Below, piece after piece: positions 17,193 to 24,825 of a DNA stretch of 64,000 nucleotides. The stretch spans positions 1-64,000 of the forward strand of contig CAYUQT010000017.1 in the NCBI GenBank assembly GCA_964446835.1, in the 5' to 3' direction. This DNA comes from CAYUQT01 sp964446835 (GTDB lineage Bacteria > Planctomycetota > Phycisphaerae > UBA1845 > JAFGLZ01). The translations under genes were made by a program, and so were the position numbers. Position 1 is the first letter of the stretch. Every line of letters begins with the position of its first letter. The notes below the pieces were generated by a model. The model was not told where the DNA came from and did not search any database. It saw nothing but the letters and a program-made list of their open reading frames with translations.

Positions 17193-18586
17193 ATGAAGGC
17201 GAGTCGAAGGTGGGGTGTGGGCGTTGTGGCGGTGGTCTTTGTGGTTGCGTTGCCGGCGTTGGCGGATGTGTTCAATATGCCGTCAGGGCTGACGAGCCTG
17301 GAGACGGTGACCGTGGGCAATCCCGGGAATCCTGGCAATGCCTGGTACAACTACCTCTGGCCTAAGGGTGGTGTGGGTTACACGTACCAGATCGGCAAGT
17401 TCGAGATCACCGCGGGTCAGTACTGCGAGTTCCTCAACGCGGTAGCCGCATCTGACACGTACGGGTTGTACAACGCGGCCATGTTGTCGGATAGGTACGG
17501 CTGTAAGATACAGCAGAATGGTTCGGCGGGTGCTCACACGTACTCGGTACCTGATGCGAACTATGTCAATCGTCCGGTGAACTTCGTTTCCTGGGCTGAC
17601 GCAGCTAGGTTCTGCAATTGGCTGCATAATGGGCAGCCGACCGGCGGACAAACCCTCTCGACCACCGAGGACGGGTCGTATTACCTGAACGGAGTCGCAC
17701 CCGATGGATTGCTGTGGGGGGTAGAACGCAAGGAGGGTGCGACTTGGGTGATCCCGAGCGAGGACGAGTGGTACAAAGCGGCTTACCACAAGAATGATGG
17801 CGTGACGGGCAACTACTGGGAGTACCCGATGAGGAATTCGCCACCTCCAGAGATGGGCGGCCATCCCGGGCGTGACATTTCCGAGGCGAACAACCCGGGC
17901 TGGAATGCCAACTGGTACTCCGGTGATCCATTTCTCTACTTTCCTTATCCCATGGACTCCAACACCATCTTGAGGCCCATCGACTCAGGCACCTACTACA
18001 CTACGGTCGTCGGTCAGTTTTATCTATCCGATAGCCCGTACGGCACGTTCGACCAGGCCGGAAATGTATACGAGTGGACGGACACACAATTGATTTCGAC
18101 TCCAGACCGCTGTACAAAGGCGGGTCATTTAATATGGACAGTATGTTCATGGTAGAGTGGGGGGCGGCCTTGGTCATCGACCAGTCGCCCGAGTACAGCG
18201 CGCTGGGGTTTCGTGTCGCCTTAGTTGCTGGGTGGACAACTCGCGCCCTTGTATTGACCGTTGTCCACCCGAACTGGGGCACGGTTAGTATCTCTCCTCT
18301 CAACAGTCAACCGCTTAAGTTGCCCCCCGGTTCAAGTATTACGCTGACAGCCACCCCCGTCCAAGGCAAGATATTCCAGGAATGGACCATCTGGAACGAT
18401 CCGAATCGCTACCCGGATCCGAACTATTGCGTGATTGACGGCAACCCCGTCCTGCAGCTCACGATGGGGCATGACTACGCCGTCGAGGCCACGTTCGGGT
18501 GCAGCAGCGGGTTAGCTCCGATTCTTCCGCTGATGGCCGTCGGGTTCGGCGGTTTGGCGTTGCTTCGTAGACGGCGGTGGGCCTAA
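17193..18586 (+). pseudogene. SUMF1-like surface protein, frameshifted (element cargo)
   Basis: Start ATG at 17193 with AGGAGG nine bases upstream and a signal peptide (VGVVAVVFVVALPALA). The SUMF1-like module is closely related to the modules at 12072-14549 (GKFEITAGQYCEFLNAVAAS, RFCNWLHNGQPTGGQ, PSEDEWYKAAYHKNDGVTGN). Near 18080 the frame breaks after NVYEWTD. The other frame resumes with IDFDSRPLYKGGSFN and continues through the InlB-like repeat to the tail CSSGLAPILPLMAVGFGG with RRRRWA, ending at 18586. A one-base loss (or two-base gain) accounts for it. The normal stop after the Arg cluster is missing, and the gene overlaps the end of the convergent PAPS-reductase-like gene by four bases, which suggests capture by illegitimate recombination. 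Confidence 0.8.
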
Positions 18587-19452
18587 ACTCGCAGGAACGT
18601 CTGCGGGTCCTGCTTCAGGGCCTGCTGCCAGTCGACAATCCCCTTAACGGTGGCGATCTGCTCGGCGAGTCCTGCGCCCATCACTCGGTCGAACGTCTCC
18701 CGATCTGACCGATACAGGCGGGCTAGGTTATTCGGCCAGCGTTGAATATCCGTACAACAGCAGCGGCATCCGGCCTCCAGTGCGGTTGTCCTGGGGTAGT
18801 TGGGGATGTGCCGGTCCAGGTACTCGTCTATGTCCTCGTCCTGCCAGTGCTGAAGCGGGTAGGCCTGATGCCAAGCGTATTTCTTCGGCTTGAACAAGAA
18901 TCCGCAATCAGCGAAAGCGAGTTGCCGGCGATTCGATTCTCCTGCTCGATTTCCCCAGAAGGTGACCTTCACACCGTGCGCCTTCAAGACGGGGTTGCTG
19001 TACTTCTCTTTGAGCTGGTAGCAACATTGGACGGGTGAACACCGAAGGTTGGGGAAGCGTTTCTTCCAGGTGTGGAATCCTCTCTTCGGAAATAGCGGCC
19101 AGTATCCTGTCCTCTGCCACATCTCGACGGGATCGTCGGCCGTCGTCTCGACGTAGTTTCTGCCCTTGGTGAATGTGCGGATCCAGTCGAGCATAGCCGG
19201 GCTGCCGAGTGTGGTATCGTTATGAACGATGAGGATGTCGGGCACCTTCTGCAGGAGGATGTGGGCGAGTGCGGTTGAGTCTCGGCCTCCGGAGAAGAGC
19301 AAGCCGGGGGTGCCGATGGCTAGCGCCTTGTCGATGACCCTGGCCGTTATCTCCACCTTGGTCTGCGGGTCGGCTCGTTGCATAGCCTTGATTTTTGTCA
19401 ATCGTTCCGACAGGTGGGCGCCGGTGCAACGTTCGTATACACCCTTCGTCAT
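18583..19452 (-). CDS. PAPS-reductase-family protein (IbrA-like)
   Basis: 289 residues. The PP-loop LLFSGGRDSTALAHI (SGGxDS at 54-59) marks the ATP-pyrophosphatase / phosphoadenosine-phosphosulfate-reductase fold. Cys-rich stretches RCSPVQCCYQLKE and AGCRCCCTDIQ could bind iron-sulphur or zinc. It starts by ATGA overlap with the ParB-domain gene. ParB plus PAPS-reductase-like pairs occur on phages and plasmids, with IbrB/IbrA of E. coli as the named example. Sulphate assimilation is unlikely here; a DNA- or regulation-related ATP-PPi chemistry is more plausible, but this is inference. It ends convergently within the cargo gene's 3' end. Confidence 0.85.
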   Translation of the reverse strand: MTKGVYERCTGAHLSERLTKIKAMQRADPQTKVEITARVIDKALAIGTPGLLFSGGRDSTALAHILLQKVPDILIVHNDTTLGSPAMLDWIRTFTKGRNYVETTADDPVEMWQRTGYWPLFPKRGFHTWKKRFPNLRCSPVQCCYQLKEKYSNPVLKAHGVKVTFWGNRAGESNRRQLAFADCGFLFKPKKYAWHQAYPLQHWQDEDIDEYLDRHIPNYPRTTALEAGCRCCCTDIQRWPNNLARLYRSDRETFDRVMGAGLAEQIATVKGIVDWQQALKQDPQTFLRV

Positions 19453-20102
19453 AGCTCTGCCTCCTTGATACTGATGCCGAGCGGGTGATAACGTCGCCGG
19501 ATGTCGGCTCTAACGTCTTCGGTCAAGATGTCTTTTGAAGCCGTCAGCGTTACGGTGATCGTCTTTTTGGAGACGGCATCCATCTTTCGCTCTACTGCGG
19601 TCCCTATGAATTCGTCGACGATGTCGGCGTCGATTTCGAAAGCGGTCAACAGATCCTCGAAGTCGGCCGGGGCGATGCCGATCGTTGCCGGGTCGAATTG
19701 AGCGACCTCCTGCAGGTCCTGTGCGATCGCAGTGAGAGTCTGCCGGTCCATATGCGATAGCTCAGCGATCTGATTATCAGCGACCAGATCCGCAAGTTCT
19801 GCAGCGTCGTCGGCGTAGTTTTGGAAGTCGACGGGCGCCTCGGCGATGCCGGCCAGCTTGGCGGCCTCCAACCTCGCATGTCCTCGAATGATGTATCCGC
19901 TGCGGGCGCTGACGGTGATGGGTGCTCGCCAGCCGGTGGTGCTGATGATCTTGGCGAGCAGTTCCACTTGTGCCTTTGGGTGGCGGTTGGGGTTCCTGGG
20001 ATGGGGCTTCAGCGAGTCGAGGGGGACGATCTGGGTATGGGCACAATGGACCCTTGGTGATGCAGTCGGCCTCTTTGCGGGTGGTGCTACTGCTCGGGGC
20101 AT
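19449..20102 (-). CDS. ParB/Srx-domain protein (IbrB-like)
   Basis: 217 residues from the ATG at 20102 (GGGAGG nine bases upstream). The ParB N-terminal fold is clear: QIVPLDSLKPHPRNPNRHPK, then ITVSARSGYIIRGHARLEAA (GHxRxxAA-type signature) and VADNQIAELSHMD. No helix-turn-helix of chromosomal ParB is visible, so it belongs to the phage-type ParB/Srx group that has CTPase or nuclease-like members. It overlaps the upstream zinc-ribbon gene by 16 bases and the downstream PAPS-reductase-like gene by four, so the three are translationally linked. Confidence 0.85.
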   Translation of the reverse strand: MPRAVAPPAKRPTASPRVHCAHTQIVPLDSLKPHPRNPNRHPKAQVELLAKIISTTGWRAPITVSARSGYIIRGHARLEAAKLAGIAEAPVDFQNYADDAAELADLVADNQIAELSHMDRQTLTAIAQDLQEVAQFDPATIGIAPADFEDLLTAFEIDADIVDEFIGTAVERKMDAVSKKTITVTLTASKDILTEDVRADIRRRYHPLGISIKEAEL

Positions 20103-20272
20103 GTCCTTGCCTCCCTGGTGATGTTCAGTCGGCCACAGTGCCGGCAGCGTCGCCGATACATAACGCCGTCGTTGATGGTGGGCCTGATGCTGATCGTTCG
20201 CATATGCCGGCATCCACAAGTTCGGCAAGCGAGTCCTGCAGGTGCTGTTGTGCTTCTCGTTGTCTCGTTCAT
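20087..20272 (-). CDS. Small zinc-ribbon protein
   Basis: 61 residues from the ATG at 20272, which has AGGGAA just upstream. An ATG at 20284 overlapping the terminase stop is the alternative. Two Cys pairs (LACRTCGC and RRCRHCGRL) are spaced like a zinc ribbon. A second small protein of the element (24447-24635) has the same layout, including a YRRC second pair, so the two may be distant paralogues. The spacing resembles phage Ogr/Delta-type activators only loosely. Probable DNA- or protein-binding regulator. Confidence 0.6.
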   Translation of the reverse strand: MNETTRSTTAPAGLACRTCGCRHMRTISIRPTINDGVMYRRRCRHCGRLNITREARTCPEQ

Positions 20273-20280
20273 GCTTTCCC

Positions 20281-22572
20281 TCATCTGATCAACACGAAGG
20301 GCCCGCGTCGCAGGTCGGCGGCGGTATAAACCTTGCGCTTCGATTTCGTTGTCTGTGTGATACCGGCCAACGCGGAGCCAAGCATTGAGGCGGCAACGGC
20401 GCAGCCGACGAGACAGTCCAGCCAATGGTTGTCGGTGCTGCCTGGGGCAAGTCTCCACTCGTCCACCCATCGACCATTACCGAAGGTCCGGACGGGTCGT
20501 TCTGCTGTGATGTGTTCTGCGATCTGGCGATGGTCCTCGGGGCGGTGACCGTAAAGAGACAGACTCCCAGCGTCGCCGAGTAGGACGGCGAAGCGGCTCA
20601 TTAGAAACGTTTTCCAAAAATTAGCATCGTATCGGGCGGTTCTGAGGATTTGCTTGCCGGCCGGTTTCGACACGTACCAGTTCAACCCGTATTGGTCGCC
20701 GGGTCGTTGCTGATATTCGCTGATCGGGCGTTTTGCTGCGCCGATACCGAGGCCTCGGGATGGAATCAGAATGGCGGCGTGCTTGCTGTATCTGCAGAAG
20801 TCGTCGACTACTGCCGGCACATAGCCGGAGTCTACGAGACCTCGGGCGATGCGATAGGGGACACCGTCGGCTCTTGTCCACTCTCTCGTTAGAAGGTGGT
20901 TCGCCAACGTCTCAAGGCCCGCTCTGATCGCACCTTCTCTCCCTGCGGTGGGTGTGATCGTTTGCAACGTCTTGGTTGCTTTCCTCTTTGCGAATAGACG
21001 GCCTGGCTGCTCGGGCCAAGTGCCATAATCGATGATCCAGCCGGAGAAAGTGTCGGACCAAGCGGCTACTGTCCAATACAAGAGGTCGTCGTGCACGTCG
21101 ATAAAGGTTGTGATGTGCTGTGTGTCGGATGGTACGGAAGCCCTTGGGATCCCGTTTACCTTGCCGGCGATCTCTGAGGCACTCATCATTGCGATCTGAT
21201 CACCCTTCTCGACAATCGGCTCGTTCTGATACTCGCACGCAAAACCCGAAGGGTCGTCGATGTAGAGATTCATTGCGTGTTGAATCGCTGACAGCTCCGT
21301 GTCTACGTTGAAACGTTCGGGCCAAGCGGGTTCCGCTCCAGCATCCATCTCGGCTTGGTGCTGACGGTAGAAGTCCGTTGCCTCTTTGCCGTCGGTGCCG
21401 TTCCTCTGTGACTCTGCTCGAAGCGTGGCGTATCGCTCCCACATCGAGGTGTTGCTCGGCATTGCGTACATCAGTTTACAGCGTTCGCCTTGCCACCTTG
21501 GAGCCTTGGTGCGATCAAGCAATGAGTCGGCCATGTCGCCGGGTCTGATGACAGTGACGGCCGCAAGGCCTGCTATGCGTTTCCCTGGGCCGGCCATTCC
21601 TAGAACGTCCCCATTGAGAATTGCCAACCTCTGTGCACATTGAAGCGGTGAGTTCGCGCTTTCATGCGTCTGGGGATCGTCCAGGATTACGAGACTCGGC
21701 CGGATGACGGTTCCGTCGGCCAGCTTGTGCTTTTGGCCTCGTATGTTGCCACTCTCCAGACCGGTGACGGTTACGATCGCTCCACTTGCGGCTGATGCGT
21801 CCAGGGTCGGCATTATGATCCGGTCCTGCGTCCAAACTATCCTTGTAGGTTCACCTTCGTAGGTTTGACCGTTGGCGCGGTTGTGAATCCTCTCCAGTGC
21901 ATGAATGGGGAACACCTCCCGGCGGAAGTCTTCGAGGATGGTGTCGTTGCATTCGAGTTCGGTTTTTATACTGTCGAGCATTGAACGCGCACGTTCTGAG
22001 GTCGCACCGATCAAGCAGATGTACCGTCGATGACCGTTCAACAGTGCCCACAAAGCGGCGGCCTCGATTAAGGTCGTCTTCCCGGTTCCTCGGGGCATGG
22101 CAATTGCGAACAGTTCACCGTGGAGAACCGCTTGTTCGATCTTCCTGATGACCTTCTTGTGATCATTGCTCCAGGGCAATGTGAACGAAGCCGGCAGGTA
22201 CTCCCGACAGAATGATGCAAGGTCCTCTCTGCAGCGGGTCCTGCGGTCTGGGTTGAGTACAGCCGGCTCCTCCTCCATCTTGTCGGCGATGTCTCTAGCG
22301 GTTCGGCTCTGGGCCTTTCGGCGTTGGTTTTCGGAGTCTTTGCGAGCCTCGTATCTGTCGAGTCGTGCGGGTTGCTGGTGCTTCTGGTGCCAGCGTTCAA
22401 GGGTGTGGGCAACATAGGCGAATGCGTTCACTCGCCGACTGTCGCCTATGCGAAGTCCACCTTTGACTACGGCGTTGCGGACCCTGGCGGTAGTTGTGAC
22501 GGTGCCGAATCTGGTGCTGTTCAGGAGTGCGGCTAGTTGGTCGTGCCTGAGGTTTCCAAGGTTCAGGTTCAA
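20281..22572 (-). CDS. Phage terminase large subunit
   Basis: 763 residues. Walker A PRGTGKTT at 160-167, Walker B LVILDDP with Asp298-Asp299, and an RNase-H-like nuclease domain with acidic residues in FIDVHDD (Asp492), VDSGYVPAVVDDF and HWLDCLVG. This is an ATP-driven DNA-packaging motor with headful or cos cleavage. The best start is a TTG at 22572 that overlaps the stop of the small-subunit gene (TTGA), which implies translational coupling. Length is greater than a minimal TerL because of a 130-residue N-terminal extension rich in Arg/Lys. No portal or capsid gene accompanies it. Confidence 0.9.
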   Translation of the reverse strand: MNLNLGNLRHDQLAALLNSTRFGTVTTTARVRNAVVKGGLRIGDSRRVNAFAYVAHTLERWHQKHQQPARLDRYEARKDSENQRRKAQSRTARDIADKMEEEPAVLNPDRRTRCREDLASFCREYLPASFTLPWSNDHKKVIRKIEQAVLHGELFAIAMPRGTGKTTLIEAAALWALLNGHRRYICLIGATSERARSMLDSIKTELECNDTILEDFRREVFPIHALERIHNRANGQTYEGEPTRIVWTQDRIIMPTLDASAASGAIVTVTGLESGNIRGQKHKLADGTVIRPSLVILDDPQTHESANSPLQCAQRLAILNGDVLGMAGPGKRIAGLAAVTVIRPGDMADSLLDRTKAPRWQGERCKLMYAMPSNTSMWERYATLRAESQRNGTDGKEATDFYRQHQAEMDAGAEPAWPERFNVDTELSAIQHAMNLYIDDPSGFACEYQNEPIVEKGDQIAMMSASEIAGKVNGIPRASVPSDTQHITTFIDVHDDLLYWTVAAWSDTFSGWIIDYGTWPEQPGRLFAKRKATKTLQTITPTAGREGAIRAGLETLANHLLTREWTRADGVPYRIARGLVDSGYVPAVVDDFCRYSKHAAILIPSRGLGIGAAKRPISEYQQRPGDQYGLNWYVSKPAGKQILRTARYDANFWKTFLMSRFAVLLGDAGSLSLYGHRPEDHRQIAEHITAERPVRTFGNGRWVDEWRLAPGSTDNHWLDCLVGCAVAASMLGSALAGITQTTKSKRKVYTAADLRRGPFVLIR

Positions 22573-22811
22573 CGGGTTCGTTTCTGCTCCAACCAGGCGG
22601 CGACCTCGAACAGGTTGAGCGTTCCGTCCAGGTTCATCGGGGCGCCGATGGCAATGGCCTCTTCGATCATGTGTGTGGTGATCGTACGGTCGAGGGCTTT
22701 GCTCAGTAGTGCGGCCAACTCGGGGATGGTCAGCCGGGCTGCGCTCTTTGTGCCGGTGGTCGTGGCCTTCTTCTTCGGTCGGGGTTTGGCTTTTGGTTTC
22801 TGTCTTTTCAT
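22569..22811 (-). CDS. Probable terminase small subunit (HTH protein)
   Basis: 80 residues from the ATG at 22811; a TTG at 22820 is possible. A Lys/Arg/Pro-rich start (MKRQKPKAKPRPKKK) is followed by a compact helical DNA-binding region (LTIPELAALLSKALDRTITT, LNLFEVAAWLEQK) like Nu1/phage small terminases. It overlaps the large terminase by four bases. The assignment rests on context and helix pattern, not on a specific motif. Confidence 0.6.
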   Translation of the reverse strand: MKRQKPKAKPRPKKKATTTGTKSAARLTIPELAALLSKALDRTITTHMIEEAIAIGAPMNLDGTLNLFEVAAWLEQKRTR

Positions 22812-22892
22812 TTCAACCAACTTTGCTACAGTTTGGAGTGTTCGTTTGTACGGTGTCCACGTTTAAGTGGCAGGTAGGACCCGGGGTATATT

Positions 22893-23456
22893 CTATGTCG
22901 CCTGAGTCTGGTTATCATTATCTATACCATGTCCGAATGTTTCAGACTGCTCGTGTCGCCTTGCCATGCCGCGCATAACTACTACCCCGCATAGATACAA
23001 GCGGTTTGCAATCTCTAAGATTTCGGGTGCGGCATCGGCAACGAAAAGCTTAGTCTGATATGCCAACCAGTCGTATCGGCGGCCCCACTTCTCCGGTTCG
23101 CCTTCTGCGTTAGCGATGCACCACCGTGCGATGCAGACGTCATCGGGCATTGCCATCCTGTGGTCGGCGGTCAACGCCTCCCGCAGATCCCCTTGAGGGA
23201 TCGGCAAATCGCGTGCCTCGGTCCCTGTGTCCAGTCCTGGGGGTGGGTGCTCCTCAGCCAACCCCTCCGCAAGCCGACCGGCCATTACGCAAATAGCTTG
23301 ATGGCTCGTGATAGGGGGAGAAGGGATCCCGACCAGAGCCAGACCGCAAGTGTCATTGAGGATTGCCGCTCCCACGTGGTCTTCGTCGAGTAACTCGACC
23401 GCTCCGCGAAGATGCGCACTCTCATGCAATGCTGTTTTCCATCGGCTTAACGTCAT
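22893..23456 (-). CDS. Stand-alone M41-like zinc metallopeptidase domain
   Basis: 187 residues from the ATG at 23456. TALHESAHLRGAVEL contains an HExxH zinc site, VMAGRLAEGLAEEH matches the GGRxAE segment of FtsH-type M41 peptidases, and an Asp-rich helix follows (MPDDVCIARWCIAN) where the third zinc ligand would lie. The AAA+ unfoldase domain and membrane anchor of FtsH are absent, so it would act on loosely folded or partner-delivered substrates. Peptidase activity is inferred. It lies between a coiled-coil gene and the terminase pair, so a role in lysogeny control or packaging maturation is possible. Confidence 0.65.
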   Translation of the reverse strand: MTLSRWKTALHESAHLRGAVELLDEDHVGAAILNDTCGLALVGIPSPPITSHQAICVMAGRLAEGLAEEHPPPGLDTGTEARDLPIPQGDLREALTADHRMAMPDDVCIARWCIANAEGEPEKWGRRYDWLAYQTKLFVADAAPEILEIANRLYLCGVVVMRGMARRHEQSETFGHGIDNDNQTQAT

Positions 23457-23528
23457 GTGATGCCCTTCTAATCGGCGAGGGGTTGGCCAAGCGTCGACCA
23501 ACCCCATCGCACCGCGCCCCAGGAGACG

Positions 23529-24029
23529 TCAGAAGCTTTCAACCCGGAATGGGTCGCCGACAATGGACTTCGGTGCCGGCCGGACGGCCTCCAGCTCCGA
23601 CTGGCCGATCGATTTCCTCCAGTCGACCAAAAGCGAATCACGCCGACGCTCGGCGGCAACAGCCTCTTGGTACTGCACCTTGGCGGCCTCCGCTTGCCAC
23701 AGGAGATCCCTCTCGGTGGCGTCCAAGGCCTCACGCTGGCGTTGAATCGCAGCAAGTCCGTCGTCGGTGGCGGTGGTCACTTTCTCCAGCTCGTTCTGCC
23801 GTGCCTCTTTCGTTTTCGCGGTCTCCGCACAGCTCATCAGCTCGGCCATTAAGCGGGCGTCCTTCCGTACTTGCTCGACGGGGCGGCCGAGTTCGGTGAT
23901 CAATACGGCGATGCGGGCCGCTTCCGCCTTCGACAGGTCCTGCCTGCCTACTAACTGGCGATATTCCTCCCAAGCATCTGCTCGACGCCTGGCGGCTGTG
24001 GTTTCGATCTGATCGATCCAACTTGACAT
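23529..24029 (-). CDS. Coiled-coil protein of unknown function
   Basis: 166 residues from an ATG at 24029 that overlaps the stop of the preceding gene by one base (TAATG), with AGGAG upstream. The middle (roughly 55-140) is rich in Ala, Glu, Arg and Gln with heptad-like spacing (DGLAAIQRQREALDATER, AKVQYQEAVAAERRRDS), typical of a long coiled coil. No catalytic motif is seen. It may be a structural or scaffold-like helper, or a replication or partition accessory; I do not recognise a family. Confidence 0.65.
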   Translation of the reverse strand: MSSWIDQIETTAARRRADAWEEYRQLVGRQDLSKAEAARIAVLITELGRPVEQVRKDARLMAELMSCAETAKTKEARQNELEKVTTATDDGLAAIQRQREALDATERDLLWQAEAAKVQYQEAVAAERRRDSLLVDWRKSIGQSELEAVRPAPKSIVGDPFRVESF

Positions 24030-24436
24030 TACGCATTCTCCTGAATTCGGCCACATGTGCTTGATCGACCTTGCCGGCGGCCGGGGTCCGTTGGTCGTAA
24101 CGTTCCGAGTTTCTCTAGCGTCTTTGCGGCCAGCAGGCATTCCTGCTGCAGGCGCTGAAGGGTCCGGTGTATCTGGTCGTGTCGGTGTTCTGGCATGGCT
24201 ACTTCCTTCTGAATCTTCATCTCCTCCAGGATTCGTTTGCAGGTGCTGGGGTGGTAGATGTTCACACTGTCGGCAGTCGCTGACGGGGCGTATCCATGCT
24301 CTGCGACGAAAGCGGCGACCTCGTTGTACGATCTGCCGGCCATGCGGGCGATCGTCTCGACGGTGATCAGCGTGTCGGGTGTTTCGCATCTCATGACTAA
24401 ATCGTAGTGACCTCGGCAAGTGGCTTTTTGTGCCAT
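24029..24436 (-). CDS. Small helix-turn-helix-like protein
   Basis: 135 residues from the ATG at 24436. ITVETIARMAGRSYNEVAAF, VAEHGYAPSATADSVNIYHP and STCKRILEEM resemble a winged-helix/excisionase-like DNA-binding unit. A Gln/Leu-rich helix (HRTLQRLQQECLLAAKTLEK) follows. It starts ten bases after the zinc-ribbon gene and overlaps the next gene by one base. Probably a regulator of the element; the family is not identified. Confidence 0.6.
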   Translation of the reverse strand: MAQKATCRGHYDLVMRCETPDTLITVETIARMAGRSYNEVAAFVAEHGYAPSATADSVNIYHPSTCKRILEEMKIQKEVAMPEHRHDQIHRTLQRLQQECLLAAKTLEKLGTLRPTDPGRRQGRSSTCGRIQENA

Positions 24437-24446
24437 ACAACAGCAT

Positions 24447-24635
24447 TCAAAATTCTTCGGGATCTAAAACGATTTTCACTCTTTCGGCGCATACGGCGCA
24501 CCTTCTGTACTGCATGATCGATCCATCACCTTGATCTCTGCTGCTTCGGGTGATCAGGCGAAACGAGCCACATCGAGGACATGCGGGCCTCAGTACGAAA
24601 ATCGTTTCGGTGTGCTGTTGGTGCTCGTTCATCAT
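24447..24635 (-). CDS. Small zinc-ribbon protein
   Basis: 62 residues, starting at overlapping ATGATG (24635/24632) that shares one base with the stop of the 61-residue gene before it. Cys pairs RPACPRCGSF and YRRCAVCAERV form a C-x2-C, C-x2-C ribbon. The arrangement parallels the protein at 20087-20272. Likely a small DNA-binding or transcriptional modulator; no specific family recognised. Confidence 0.6.
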   Translation of the reverse strand: MMNEHQQHTETIFVLRPACPRCGSFRLITRSSRDQGDGSIMQYRRCAVCAERVKIVLDPEEF

Positions 24636-24820
24636 TATTCTACTCCGATTCGATCGGCCCAAACTTCCAGTTCGGCGGCGCGGTCGGGGTGTGCGGTCCT
24701 GCAGCAATTTGCGAGATACTTCAGCCGTCTGACCCAAGCCTCCCGCGTCCAGCCCTGCGGTACACCGGGGAGTCTTTGCGGTCGGCGTGGTCGGCGTTCT
24801 GTCGGGGGGGTCGCTCGCAT
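24635..24820 (-). CDS. Small Trp/Arg-rich protein of unknown function
   Basis: 61 residues from the ATG at 24820, which has GGAGGTG eleven bases upstream and begins five bases after the topoisomerase stop. A Pro/Arg-rich start (TERRPRRPQRLPGVPQ) precedes an amphipathic helical part (GWTREAWVRRLKYLANCC, HPDRAAELEVWADRIG). The tight spacing and good ribosome site support a real gene. Function unknown. Confidence 0.55.
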   Translation of the reverse strand: MRATPPTERRPRRPQRLPGVPQGWTREAWVRRLKYLANCCRTAHPDRAAELEVWADRIGVE

Positions 24821-24825
24821 CGTGA

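Noticed and set aside
1904..18586. The SUMF1-domain proteins as sulfatase-activating formylglycine enzymes
   Set aside because: None of the SUMF1-like modules carries the paired cysteines needed by FGE, and several are surface-sorted. A sulfatase-activating role is not supported despite a sulfatase-fold gene at the right edge.
18583..19452. The PAPS-reductase-like gene as part of sulphate assimilation
   Set aside because: It is translationally coupled to a phage-type ParB gene inside a mobile element, and no other sulphur-assimilation gene is nearby.
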